Under the pieces are notes generated by a model. It saw only the letters and a list, made by a program, of their open reading frames with translations. It searched no databases and was not told the origin of the DNA. The position numbers and the translations under genes were made by a program. A stretch of 64,000 nt of DNA, taken from assembly GCF_001277345.1 (NCBI RefSeq), contig NZ_LIUT01000001.1:2615542-2679541 (forward strand), read 5' to 3'. Source of the stretch: Paenibacillus solani. Lineage in GTDB: Bacteria; Bacillota; Bacilli; Paenibacillales; Paenibacillaceae. Shown here piece by piece: positions 17,744 through 26,190 of the stretch. Positions within the stretch are counted from its first letter, which is position 1; every line of letters begins with the position of its first letter.

Positions 17744-17967
17744 ACAAAAAAACTCCACGAGAACACTCGCAGAGTTTTTTCTTATGTGGGAAGCGGTTAA
17801 ATCCATTCTAATGCAATCCTTACATTGCTTACGTTGTACTTTGGGAATAAATCAGGCAAGGCCTTCCTTATTCCTCATCATGTTGTCCATGGGTATCAAA
17901 TCCTTTCGGTCAGTCCGACAATACGTCTTGTTTCCGTCTGGTGATGATGTGTTTCCACTTCCCACTT
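17744..17967 (-). ncRNA. Structured small RNA, copy 2 of a two-member family
   Basis: About 224 nt, minus strand, same design as the RNA at 15866-16086. Closing stem of 11 bp: GTGGGAAGTGG (17965-17955) with CCGCTTCCCAC (17796-17786). Shared internal motifs: GACGGAA, a CGG/CCG stem ending CCGAAAGG, UUGAUACCCAUGGACA, and AAUGGAUUUAA just before the closing stem. The middle hairpin is GGAAUAA/UUAUUCC here instead of CUCGC/GCGAG, and the last is GCAAU-GUAAGG-AUUGC. The terminator (17751-17775, AACTC...GAGTT with internal loop, then T7) follows. Overall primary sequence is otherwise diverged, so the two copies are old paralogues or under structural constraint. It occupies most of the 468-bp gap between the alarmone synthetase and hemY. 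Confidence 0.7.
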
Positions 17968-17976
17968 AGGATATAT

Positions 17977-18001
17977 ATACCCGGTGTCCCAATGATGAAA
18001 C
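17977..18001 (-). promoter_or_regulatory. SigB-like promoter of small RNA copy 2
   Basis: Minus strand: GTTTCA (18001-17996), 13-bp spacer, GGGTAT (17982-17977). The block CACCGGGTATATATA is nearly identical to that of copy 1, and AAGTGGGAAGTGG follows at the presumed start of the RNA. Confidence 0.5.
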
Positions 18002-18037
18002 AAAGAACACATATTTTTTTCATGTATTCGCAGACGC

Positions 18038-18781
18038 TTATTGATCTTCAGTCAATACTTCAAGCAAACCTGCCGGCAGCTCGTATTTGCGGTTATTGAT
18101 TTGAATACTCTTCAGCTCTTCCAGTAAGGAATCATCACTGTCAGAGTCCTTAATGGCTTGTACCTCGTGATGCAGCTGCTCCATCTGACGGTCCAGCGCA
18201 TTCGCTGTGTCTGCAGCTTTCTTAAGCTCTCTCAGCAACGATTCTGGTACTGATTTATTGTACTTGTAAAAAATTTTATGCTCCAGACTCGCCCAAAAAT
18301 CCATGGCAATGGTCCGAATTTGTACTTCTACGCATACCTTCTCCACCCGATCCGAGAAAAAAACAGGGACTTGAACTAACAGATGCAAGCTCTGATATCC
18401 GTTTGGTTTCGGATTCTTAATATAATCCTTTACATCAAGAACCGTCAGATCGCTTTGCTTCTGCAGCATATCGCTGATTTTGTAGATGTCGGTAATAAAA
18501 GAGCAAGTAATTCGAAGTCCCGCAATGTCCTTAATGTTATGCTCAATGGAAGAGAGCGATATGTCTCCACCTTTGCGAATCAGCTTCTTCATAATGCTTT
18601 CGGGCGATTTCAGACGGGATTTCGTATGTTCGATCGGCGTATAATCATGAAGAGCTTGAAACTCTTCTTTTAATATTTCAATTTTGGTTTCAATCTCGTC
18701 TAAAGCGAATTTGTATTTCATCATAAATCGGGTAATTTCATTCCGAATGATTTTGAGCTGTTCGATCTGTAAAGAATTCAT
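18038..18781 (-). CDS. Small alarmone synthetase, (p)ppGpp synthetase domain protein (RelP/RelQ/YwaC-like)
   Basis: 247 residues, single RelA/SpoT synthetase domain without hydrolase, TGS or ACT domains. Visible motifs: SRLKSPESIMKK (55-66, G-loop region), DIAGLRI (85-91), KPNGYQSLH (125-133) and VEVQIRT (151-157), then DFWASLEHKI. It transfers pyrophosphate from ATP to GDP or GTP to make (p)ppGpp during envelope or other stress. It is slightly longer than Bacillus YjbM/YwaC (about 210) because of a C-terminal extension. Its 3' end lies only 37 bp from the promoter of the SigB-like small RNA copy 2. Confidence 0.92.
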   Translation of the reverse strand: MNSLQIEQLKIIRNEITRFMMKYKFALDEIETKIEILKEEFQALHDYTPIEHTKSRLKSPESIMKKLIRKGGDISLSSIEHNIKDIAGLRITCSFITDIYKISDMLQKQSDLTVLDVKDYIKNPKPNGYQSLHLLVQVPVFFSDRVEKVCVEVQIRTIAMDFWASLEHKIFYKYNKSVPESLLRELKKAADTANALDRQMEQLHHEVQAIKDSDSDDSLLEELKSIQINNRKYELPAGLLEVLTEDQ

Positions 18782-18878
18782 GGAATACTTCCTTTCAATT
18801 GTGTGATTCTTTAACCGTACTATTTATAAAGTTTAGATGATAACGAGGCATGACTGCAACTTTAGTACGATAACGTGA

Positions 18879-18916
18879 AAAAAGACGCCACAAACGCAAA
18901 GCAGCAGCGTCTTTAT
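18879..18916 (-). terminator. Intrinsic terminator of the EamA transporter gene
   Basis: AAAGACGC (18881-18888) pairs with GCGTCTTT (18907-18914); on the minus strand it is followed by TTTTTTCACG. Confidence 0.8.
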
Positions 18917-18954
18917 CATATGCTGGCACAGAGCCGAGTGATTCACCTTATAGC

Positions 18955-19857
18955 CTATCTCTGTGCCGCTGGCACCCCGGCCTGTCTCTGCGCCGCCATT
19001 TGCGGATAGGCGATGCCCAGCAGGATGACAACGACGCCGATCCATTGCAGTACGGTTACCTGCTCACTCAGCACCATCACGGAAGCGATAACCGCGACGG
19101 GTAGTTCTCCTGCTCCGAGGATGGTTGCCAGACCTGTGCTGATTTTGGGAGCACCGAGAGCAAACAGCAGTACAGGCAGTACAACGCCGAATAGTCCTAA
19201 GATAAGACCATACATCCATAATCCATTGTCGAATATAGAGACCTCTGTGTACACTTTCGGTGTGAGCAGAATCGTCAACAGGATAAGACCACCTGTCGAT
19301 GTATAGAAGCTCCGTGTTATCGGTGACATCTGAGTCTCAACCCGGCCGCTGAAGAAAACAAACAGAGCCATCATCAGCGCTGCAGCCAGCCCCAGTAAAG
19401 TCCCTACCCAGTTCAGTTGGATCTCACCCGCACCCATAATACCTCCTGCCATCAACGTCCCAAAGAATAGGATGACAACCGAGATGATCGTCGGTTTATC
19501 CGGCCACTGCCGATTCACGATCGCTTCAATCACGACACCAATCCAGGTGAATTGAAATAGAAGAACGACGGCAATCGATGCCGGTATGCTCTGCAAGGCG
19601 AGATAATAGGTGACGCCTGTCAGACAGGTACACAGCCCAACCCCGGTAAGGCGCAAGAATTGTTTGCCTGTAACTTTTTGCCTGCCAAACAGAAGCATAA
19701 GAACGAGCAGGATTAACCACCCTGAGGTAAATTGACTGATCATGACCTCTTGAAAGACAAAGCCATTCTGATACGCAAGCTTGACTACGGTCGATAGAAT
19801 GCCAAAACAGCAGGCACCCAAAAAAACAAACAGCGAATTTTTCAACAAATGAAACAA
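18955..19857 (-). CDS. EamA/DMT family transporter
   Basis: About 300 residues with ten predicted transmembrane helices in two EamA repeats (first about 5-125, second about 140-280); motifs FQFTWIGVVIEAI and the C-terminal LGAGELPVAVIASVMVLSEQVTVLQWIGVVVILLG fit drug/metabolite transporters of the RhaT/YdcZ type. Substrate unknown. I place the start at TTG 19857 because AGGAGGAG lies 7 nt upstream; an ATG at 19896 falls inside a long terminator-like hairpin and has no ribosome binding site. The hairpin at 19882-19932 may attenuate the gene. Confidence 0.85.
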   Translation of the reverse strand: MFHLLKNSLFVFLGACCFGILSTVVKLAYQNGFVFQEVMISQFTSGWLILLVLMLLFGRQKVTGKQFLRLTGVGLCTCLTGVTYYLALQSIPASIAVVLLFQFTWIGVVIEAIVNRQWPDKPTIISVVILFFGTLMAGGIMGAGEIQLNWVGTLLGLAAALMMALFVFFSGRVETQMSPITRSFYTSTGGLILLTILLTPKVYTEVSIFDNGLWMYGLILGLFGVVLPVLLFALGAPKISTGLATILGAGELPVAVIASVMVLSEQVTVLQWIGVVVILLGIAYPQMAAQRQAGVPAAQR

Positions 19858-19875
19858 CAATACTCCTCCTAACAC

Positions 19876-19932
19876 AATAAAAGCCCCATTTTTCACTGTT
19901 TTGGAATCCAGAAAACAGTAAAAAGTGGGGCT
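19876..19932 (-). terminator. Long terminator-like hairpin just before the EamA gene
   Basis: The arms 19882-19902 and 19912-19932 pair over 21 positions with one mismatch and one G-U, around a 9-nt loop; on the minus strand the sequence GGGGCT is followed by TTTTATTGTG. It ends about 20 nt before the TTG start. It can be the terminator of the upstream sigma gene or an attenuator of eamA. Confidence 0.7.
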
Positions 19933-19957
19933 GACTCAGTTTGATATCGAATTATAA

Positions 19958-19971
19958 TTATCTTAAGATAA
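19958..19971. promoter_or_regulatory. Perfect 14-bp palindrome upstream of the EamA gene
   Basis: TTATCTTAAGATAA, next to a TATAAT hexamer (minus strand) at about 19957-19952. It could be an operator or a chance AT-rich dyad; no matching regulator is encoded beside it. Confidence 0.35.
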
Positions 19972-20041
19972 AATCTCTACATTGTAAATACTAAATTGTA
20001 GATAGCATCCTCTACGGGAGTTCCTAATTGTTTGACCTGCA

Positions 20042-21856
20042 TTATTTGGACAGCGCTGCATACATTTCTTTCAACTTGGCAACAACCTCGATCTCAAGCT
20101 CCTTTATTTCTTGTATCAGGGATATCGCCTTTGTTGCCTGAGCTTTCGATTTGGGGTCACCGCCCTCCGGGAAAGGAAACATCTGATGCAGAACACTGAA
20201 CCTTTTGCACATTTCTGTATATAACACACTTGTCTGTTCAAATTTCGGCGCAAAATCCGGCCATTCCCCAATCTCACTCGGCCAAACAGACGTCAGTTCC
20301 TTGAAGAATTCAGCACCGTAATACCTCGCATCTCGTAATACTTCAATATTATAGGCATGGCCATTCGGTTCAATTCCATTTCCCTGCAGCGCTTCAATCC
20401 AGGCATCATAAGCAGCTACCCCCTTCACTGCATTCGGTACCGCGCCCTCTCTTCCTTCATAATGTTCAATAGCCGTTTCCAGCGCACGCTGCACCTGCTG
20501 CCCGAGTGTTACATCCATGGGGCTCTCAATGGCCAGGACAAACAAATCTTCCATGACGCTTCTGCCGAGATTTTCGTACGCCAGCGTATCCACTCGTCCG
20601 CATACCTCTCCATAAAGGGTTCTGGTTTCATCGTCGTAGCCATACAGTAATCCAAACTCCGGGAAGAAAATATCCCAAGCCAGCACCGTATATCCCCGGT
20701 CAAGTGAAGCGTGAATTAGATCGAGTGCCCTTGGCAGCTCCTGATGGATGCTGCGTTTGTTCATGGCTCCCTTTTCCAAGACGGTGGAATCCAGAAGATT
20801 GGCGTTAGGTCCGATGCCGTCTGACATGCCATCTACATATTTGGAGGTGAACCCGATATTATAAAGACCGCGCGATAATACCTCGCCGAAATAAAAGGCT
20901 GTCGGTCCGGCAATATGAACATCGTTTGGTATAATATTGATGCGGAAAGCATGCCCTGTAAGCCCCATGACCATCGGCAGCGACAAGCTCCGATCTGTAA
21001 ACTGCAGCATCTTGTAAGTGGCATCCGCCGCGGATGTCCATGTTTTGCTTTCTCTCCGTGACTCTTCATAAGGAAGTATCTTCTTTTTCATAATTCCCAA
21101 ATCCCTTCTCGTCTTAATATAGGAGTCAACGGTGACGCGAATTTTCTCCTGAACCACCTTCTTGCGTGATCTCGATATAATCTGATACACATTGGCTGAG
21201 GAGAGTTGGAACAACTTCGCAATTTCTTGTGGGGACAGCTGATCGAAAAAATGGGATTCGAAAACAAGCCGTTCACGGGGATTCAGGCATTGGATGATAT
21301 CCGTTAATGCGCGCAGCGTTTCCTGCTGAACGATTCGTTCCTCCGGTACGTTGATATCTGCCGCAGCTTCACTTGCAGAATGGTTGAGTCTGCCGAGAAT
21401 GCTGTCCAGGTTGTTCCATTTGCCCAAGTCTGCTCCCGGATCATCAAGCCTGGCGATACCTTCAAGCTCGGTAAAGGTCTGTTCTCTTCTGGCTGAGCTC
21501 CCTTTAAGCCGGGTGTATGCCTGATTCCGAACGATTCGATGGACCCAAGGCAGGAACCGCTGAACATCGACCAGCTTGCCCAAGTGCATAAATGCCCTAA
21601 TAAGCGCTTCCTGCACAATGTCTTCTGCCAGGTAGGATTCACGCGTGATCGTTCTGGCATAGCCATATACCTTCGACCGATGACGCCGTACGAGCTCACC
21701 GAAAGCCTCGTGCTCCCCTGCCTGCGCATATTTCACCAAATCACGATCTTCCATCTCATCCCACTGAAACTTGTTAACTGTCTGCTCCAATTGTTCAAAC
21801 CCTCTTTCGCGTCGTTGACTACTTATATGACTCGAGAAGTTTATCATTTCTGACAT
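20042..21856 (-). CDS. ECF-like sigma-70 factor with a large fused C-terminal domain
   Basis: 604 residues, about three times a normal ECF sigma factor. Region 2 is clear (about 38-100: DLVKYAQAGEHEAFGELV...AEDIVQEAL), and region 4 at about 182-240 (LNPRERLVFESHF...LSPQEIAKLF). A variable linker of about 60 residues separates them. From about 275 to 604 follows a separate domain with LPMVMGLTGHAFRINI, AGPTAFYFGEVL and GYTVLAWDIFFPEFGLLYGYDDE, which recalls BtrH_N/C39-like (papain-fold) proteins, then a helical C-terminus. I see no Cys at the expected nucleophile position, so the domain may be a sensor rather than an enzyme. No anti-sigma gene is adjacent. Promoter specificity unknown. Confidence 0.8.
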   Translation of the reverse strand: MSEMINFSSHISSQRRERGFEQLEQTVNKFQWDEMEDRDLVKYAQAGEHEAFGELVRRHRSKVYGYARTITRESYLAEDIVQEALIRAFMHLGKLVDVQRFLPWVHRIVRNQAYTRLKGSSARREQTFTELEGIARLDDPGADLGKWNNLDSILGRLNHSASEAAADINVPEERIVQQETLRALTDIIQCLNPRERLVFESHFFDQLSPQEIAKLFQLSSANVYQIISRSRKKVVQEKIRVTVDSYIKTRRDLGIMKKKILPYEESRRESKTWTSAADATYKMLQFTDRSLSLPMVMGLTGHAFRINIIPNDVHIAGPTAFYFGEVLSRGLYNIGFTSKYVDGMSDGIGPNANLLDSTVLEKGAMNKRSIHQELPRALDLIHASLDRGYTVLAWDIFFPEFGLLYGYDDETRTLYGEVCGRVDTLAYENLGRSVMEDLFVLAIESPMDVTLGQQVQRALETAIEHYEGREGAVPNAVKGVAAYDAWIEALQGNGIEPNGHAYNIEVLRDARYYGAEFFKELTSVWPSEIGEWPDFAPKFEQTSVLYTEMCKRFSVLHQMFPFPEGGDPKSKAQATKAISLIQEIKELEIEVVAKLKEMYAALSK

Positions 21857-21898
21857 TTACATTGAAAAATATTATACCTTTTATTAATGAGGAATGAA

Positions 21899-21950
21899 CA
21901 AAAAGAACGTTTCAAGATGACCTTTAACCTCAGTCACATTGAAACGTTCT
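21899..21950 (-). terminator. Intrinsic terminator of the sulfonate/monooxygenase operon
   Basis: AGAACGTTTCAA (21904-21915) pairs perfectly with TTGAAACGTTCT (21939-21950); on the minus strand TTTTTGTT follows. Confidence 0.9.
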
Positions 21951-21968
21951 TGAGCCTACCATACTGTT

Positions 21969-23339
21969 TTAGATTATTTCGGCTGCTGCCTGAGGAGCTT
22001 CCTGGCGAAAATGTCCCACTTCGGGACGCGCCAGACCCAGATGTTCTCTCAGCGTGCTGCCGCTGTACTCGGTACGGAACAATCCTCGCTCTTGCAATAC
22101 AGGGATCACCAAATTCACGAAATCGTCCAGATCGCCCGGCAATACCGGCGGCATAATGTTAAATCCATCGCAAGCATAATCTTCAAACCACTCCTGCATC
22201 AAATCGGCTAATTGTGAAGCTGTACCCACAAACTGCATATGGCCCCGCGAGGACAAGATCTTTCTGCCTAACTCCAGAATAGACAGATTATCCTGATACG
22301 CCATATCCATGTATAACTGGACCCTGCTCTTCATACCGTTGGAAGCCGCTACAGGATCCGGTATGTTTCTTGGCAGCGGCTGATCCAGTGGATAACCGGT
22401 CAGATCGTAATTCAAAAATCCGGACAGAACGGTAATGGCCGAGGCTGGAGGGATTAACTCCTGCAGCTCGTGGAACTTGCGCCATGCCTCCTCCTCTGTA
22501 GCTCCAATGACAGGCGAGAGCCCCGGCATAATTTTCAGACTGCTGCTCTCCCGGCCATAGCTTGGCAGCTTCGAGTGAACACTTGCGTAGAAATCCTGCG
22601 CTGCCTTCTTGGACTGCTGTGCTGTGAAGATGACTTCACCATACTGCGCTGCAAAGTCCTGTCCCGGTCCGGAAGAGCCGGCTTGAATGAGCACGGGATA
22701 GCCTTGTGGAGGTCTGGGAACATTCAGAGGACCTTTAGTAGAATACCATTTCCCTGTGTAATCTACCGGATGCACCTTGGACCCATCCGCATATCTGCCC
22801 GACTCCCGATCAAGCACCAGTGCATCATCTTCCCAGCTGTCCCACAAACGGGTTACCACTTCAACAAACTCACGTGCCATTTCATATCGAAGGCCATGCT
22901 CGGGATGCTTCGGCTTCCCGTAATTATGAGCTTCAAGATCCAATTGGGACGTCACGATATTCCAGCCTGCTCTTCCTCCGCTGATGAAGTCGAGGGAAGC
23001 GAATTTCCTTGCCACATTGTACGGCTCATTGTATGTGGTGGAGACCGTGGCGGTCAGACCCAGTTTGTCCGTAACAGTAGAAAGAGCTGATAGCAGCGTT
23101 AAGGGGTCCAGCATACCGGAAGCGGAATTCTCGACATGAGTCACATACAGCAAGTCGGCCAAAAACATCATGTCGAACTTTCCTCGCTCCGCGGTAGCGG
23201 CAAGCTGCTGGTACAATTCGATGCCGAACATCCCCTCCACGTCGGAATCAGGATGGCGCCATCCGGCATGATGATGACCAGTATAATAAATGAATGCACC
23301 CAGGTGCATCTGTCGATCTCTTCGATTCTTCGTTACCAT
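21969..23339 (-). CDS. LLM-class flavin-dependent monooxygenase (NtaA/SnaA/DszA family)
   Basis: 456 residues from the ATG at 23339 (GGGAG about 11 nt upstream; an in-frame ATG at 23366 is less likely). The sequence MHLGAFIYYTGHHHAGWRHPD, FDMMFLADLLY, SGGRAGWNIVTS and QAGSSGPGQDFAAQYGEVIFT are signatures of the two-component FMNH2-dependent monooxygenases that act on nitrilotriacetate, dibenzothiophene, dimethyl sulfide or related compounds. Last gene of the ssuBAC-like operon, 25 nt after the permease, so the substrate is probably an imported organosulfur compound from which sulfite is released. No flavin reductase is in this operon; the FMN reductases at 55-57 kb are not linked. Confidence 0.9.
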   Translation of the reverse strand: MVTKNRRDRQMHLGAFIYYTGHHHAGWRHPDSDVEGMFGIELYQQLAATAERGKFDMMFLADLLYVTHVENSASGMLDPLTLLSALSTVTDKLGLTATVSTTYNEPYNVARKFASLDFISGGRAGWNIVTSQLDLEAHNYGKPKHPEHGLRYEMAREFVEVVTRLWDSWEDDALVLDRESGRYADGSKVHPVDYTGKWYSTKGPLNVPRPPQGYPVLIQAGSSGPGQDFAAQYGEVIFTAQQSKKAAQDFYASVHSKLPSYGRESSSLKIMPGLSPVIGATEEEAWRKFHELQELIPPASAITVLSGFLNYDLTGYPLDQPLPRNIPDPVAASNGMKSRVQLYMDMAYQDNLSILELGRKILSSRGHMQFVGTASQLADLMQEWFEDYACDGFNIMPPVLPGDLDDFVNLVIPVLQERGLFRTEYSGSTLREHLGLARPEVGHFRQEAPQAAAEII

Positions 23340-23391
23340 TGTTATAACACTCCCTCTCATCCACATTGACTAAGCTCTGAGTCCCCTCGGA

Positions 23392-24204
23392 TTAGCCCTT
23401 ATAAGTCTCTCTCCAGCTCAATAGCCTGGTTTCAAGCAGACGAACACTGGAATCGGACAACTTGCCTATCATTGCAAAAATTATAATGCCTACAAATACG
23501 ATATCGGTCTGCGAATAGGCTCTGGCGTCTTGAATCATATAGCCGATGCCCGCGCTGGTCCCCATCATCTCCGCAACGACCAGAACAAGCCAGGAAACGC
23601 CGAGTGACAAACGAATGCCAAGCAGTATATTCGGCAAAGCGGAAGGGAGGATCAGCCGGGTCAGCAGCTGCAGCTTGGAATATTGGAAGATCCTCGAAAC
23701 TTCATACAGCTTTGCATCCACGCTTCGAATGCCAAGGAATGTGTTCACATAGACCGGGAAGAACGCACCGAGAGAAATCATCAATATCTTCGAGAACTCC
23801 CCGATACCAAACCACAAAATAAACAGCGGGATCAGCGACAAGAGCGGCACGGTGCGCAGCATTTGGATCGACGGATCCAGGGTGCGCTCTGCCATGCTGC
23901 CAAGTCCAGTAGACATCCCAAGAGCAAGGCCCGTCAAACTACCCAGGATAAAACCTGAGAATGCCCGCAGGATGCTGACCTCAAAATGCCCCCACAGCTC
24001 ACCACTAACTCCCAAATGAACGAATTGCTTGGCAATCATAAGCGGAGTGGGCAGCAGGGCCTGTGAGATCCAGCCCAATCCACCAGCCATTTGCCATAGT
24101 GCTGCAATAGCTACAGGTACAAGCCAGGCATGCAGTGACCAAGGGATAAAGCTCAGCCACCCCTGCTCTGCGGTTCTACGAATGGCTGTTTGTTGATTCT
24201 TCAA
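23392..24204 (-). CDS. ABC transporter permease, aliphatic sulfonate type (SsuC-like, copy 2)
   Basis: 270 residues, about six transmembrane helices with the BPD_transp_1 fold. The EAA-type loop (STFPVYVNTFLGIRSVDAKLYEVSRIFQYS in part) and LPTPLMIAKQF near the N-terminus are typical of SsuC/TauC/NrtB permeases. Its start overlaps the preceding permease stop by 4 nt. The two permeases are clearly paralogous along their whole length (both contain FPVYVNTFLGIRSVD or FPLYVNTFLGIRSVD), so the importer may use a heterodimer. Confidence 0.93.
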   Translation of the reverse strand: MKNQQTAIRRTAEQGWLSFIPWSLHAWLVPVAIAALWQMAGGLGWISQALLPTPLMIAKQFVHLGVSGELWGHFEVSILRAFSGFILGSLTGLALGMSTGLGSMAERTLDPSIQMLRTVPLLSLIPLFILWFGIGEFSKILMISLGAFFPVYVNTFLGIRSVDAKLYEVSRIFQYSKLQLLTRLILPSALPNILLGIRLSLGVSWLVLVVAEMMGTSAGIGYMIQDARAYSQTDIVFVGIIIFAMIGKLSDSSVRLLETRLLSWRETYKG

Positions 24205-25064
24205 CGTTTGTCAGCCCCCTTATAGCTGTCCTGCCAGCGCAGCAGCCTGTTCTCAAACCATTTCACGATCGAATCCGAGAATTTGCCGACAAGTGCAAAT
24301 ACGATAATTCCGACAAATACAACCGTCGTCCAAGAGAAAGAGCGGGCATCGTTGATTAAATAGCCAATCCCGGAGCTTGCTCCCATCAGCTCTGCTACTA
24401 CCAGACCAAGCCATGCAACCCCAATCGATAGGCGAATGCCGAGAAATATATTGGGCAGAGAAGCCGGTATGATCAGCCTGCGGATCAGATCCCAGCGGCT
24501 GAACTGCAGAACACGCGCAACATCAAACAACTTGTTATCCACCGACCGGATGCCCAGGAATGTATTTACATAGAGAGGAAAAAATGATCCTTTTGCAATT
24601 AGCAGTATTTTCGATGTTTCTCCAAAACCGAACCATAATATAAACAATGGCGCAATCGCCAGATGGGGTAGGGTTCGCAGCATTTGCAGCGAGGGATCGA
24701 CGAGTCGCTCCGCTTTGTAGGAGAATCCGACCCATATGCCCGCAGCTAACCCCAGACTGCCCCCAAGCAGGAATCCAAGCAAGGCACGCCAGGACGATAC
24801 CCCCAAATGGCTGATCAATTCGCCAGTGCTCACCAATAGAACGAATTCGTTCCAAATCTCCAGCGGAGTCGGAAGCAGGATCGGATTGAGCAAACCTAAC
24901 ACGCCGGCAATCTGCCACGTCAATACGATTAGAATCGGAACAAGCCAGCCAATGAGTACATTTGTCAGCTTCAACAGCCACTTGCGATCAAGTTGCTGCT
25001 TTAGAGGCTGGGCAGGCTTGGCCGGCACAATCACCGCCCCTTTACTGATCCTATCTTGAAGCAT
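24201..25064 (-). CDS. ABC transporter permease, aliphatic sulfonate type (SsuC-like, copy 1)
   Basis: 287 residues with an N-terminal cytoplasmic extension of about 35 residues, then about six transmembrane helices. Motifs LLPTPLEIWNEF, SFFPLYVNTFLGIRSVDNKL and MGASSGIGYLINDAR place it with SsuC/TauC permeases. Followed by a second permease overlapping by 4 nt, and preceded by the substrate-binding protein gene (35 nt). Confidence 0.93.
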   Translation of the reverse strand: MLQDRISKGAVIVPAKPAQPLKQQLDRKWLLKLTNVLIGWLVPILIVLTWQIAGVLGLLNPILLPTPLEIWNEFVLLVSTGELISHLGVSSWRALLGFLLGGSLGLAAGIWVGFSYKAERLVDPSLQMLRTLPHLAIAPLFILWFGFGETSKILLIAKGSFFPLYVNTFLGIRSVDNKLFDVARVLQFSRWDLIRRLIIPASLPNIFLGIRLSIGVAWLGLVVAELMGASSGIGYLINDARSFSWTTVVFVGIIVFALVGKFSDSIVKWFENRLLRWQDSYKGADKR

Positions 25065-25099
25065 TCAGGCTCCCCCCGTTAGAATTTATTATTTGATGT

Positions 25100-26119
25100 T
25101 TATTTGGATGCTGCCTCAATATATTGATTGTCAAATACCTCTTGAACCTTAATCTTTTTGCGAATCGTTTTTTGCTCAAATTGGAAATCGGCTGTCTTCT
25201 GCTGTTCAGCAATAATCTCATCCGATACCGGGATGTTAATGGATCTGGATCGGTTAAAAGTCGCTTGGATCACTTCTTGAGGAATGCCGCGTTCATCAGC
25301 ATAACGTTTAAGGGCTTCAGCCTCGTTGTCCTTCTCCCATGCCAGCGTTCGATTCAACACTTTTAGATACAGCGTAACCAGATCTGGATATTGCTCCGCG
25401 AATTCCTTGCGTACGATCTGGAACGATGGGGACAGAACACCAAGCTGCTCGCCATCTACCAGCACTTTGCCTTTGCCTGGAAGGGTGTTCAGCGTAATAT
25501 ATGGGTCCCAGATTGCCCAAGCATCAATGCTCCCGGAATCGAAGGCTGGTTGAGCTTCATCAGGCTGAAGCTGGATAATCTCAATATCAGACACCTGGAC
25601 ACCCTGATCCACCAAGCCCCGGTAGAGAAAATTGAAAGCATTACTACCCTTGGTCACTGCAACCTTCTTCCCCTTCAGATCACTCAGCGTTTGTGCTGTA
25701 CTGTCCGGCGGCACGATGATGGCTACATTTTTCTGTCCATGCAGGCTCTGCGATATGACCTTAAACTGAATATCCGCTGCTTGTGCAGCGATAATCGGCA
25801 TATTGCCAAGCCCAGCGAAATCCAGCCGATTCGAGGCCATCGCTTCGGTCATCGGGGGACCGCTTTGAAATTCCGCCCACTCGACTTGAACCCCCAGCTT
25901 GCCAATTTCCTCTTCGAACCACTTCTCTTCACGCGCCTTACCGAACAAACCGCCGCTTCCTTGAACTCCAAGTCTGACCGTTACATCTTGATATTTACCG
26001 TTCCGCCCTTTCTCTGCGGCTTTAATTTTGGATTGGCTGCCATTGCTCCCGCAGCCTGAAACCAAAATGGCTATGGCTAGAAACAGCATGATCGTTATTT
26101 TCGTATGATTAGCTTTCAT
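25100..26119 (-). CDS. Aliphatic sulfonate ABC transporter substrate-binding lipoprotein (SsuA-like)
   Basis: 339 residues. Signal peptide with lipobox VSGC (Cys23), then an NMT1/SsuA-type periplasmic-binding fold: FDFAGLGNMPIIAA-like region, DLKGKKVAVTKGSNAFNFLY, and SGSIDAWAIWDPYI are characteristic of sulfonate, taurine or nitrate binding proteins. Second gene of the operon, between ssuB-like and the two permeases. The associated flavin monooxygenase favours an organosulfur substrate. Confidence 0.93.
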   Translation of the reverse strand: MKANHTKITIMLFLAIAILVSGCGSNGSQSKIKAAEKGRNGKYQDVTVRLGVQGSGGLFGKAREEKWFEEEIGKLGVQVEWAEFQSGPPMTEAMASNRLDFAGLGNMPIIAAQAADIQFKVISQSLHGQKNVAIIVPPDSTAQTLSDLKGKKVAVTKGSNAFNFLYRGLVDQGVQVSDIEIIQLQPDEAQPAFDSGSIDAWAIWDPYITLNTLPGKGKVLVDGEQLGVLSPSFQIVRKEFAEQYPDLVTLYLKVLNRTLAWEKDNEAEALKRYADERGIPQEVIQATFNRSRSINIPVSDEIIAEQQKTADFQFEQKTIRKKIKVQEVFDNQYIEAASK

Positions 26120-26190
26120 AAGGAAACTCCCCCTGGTTATCTATCTTTCATCTGACCGGATGGCCGATTATAGATCTTGTATTTTCAATT

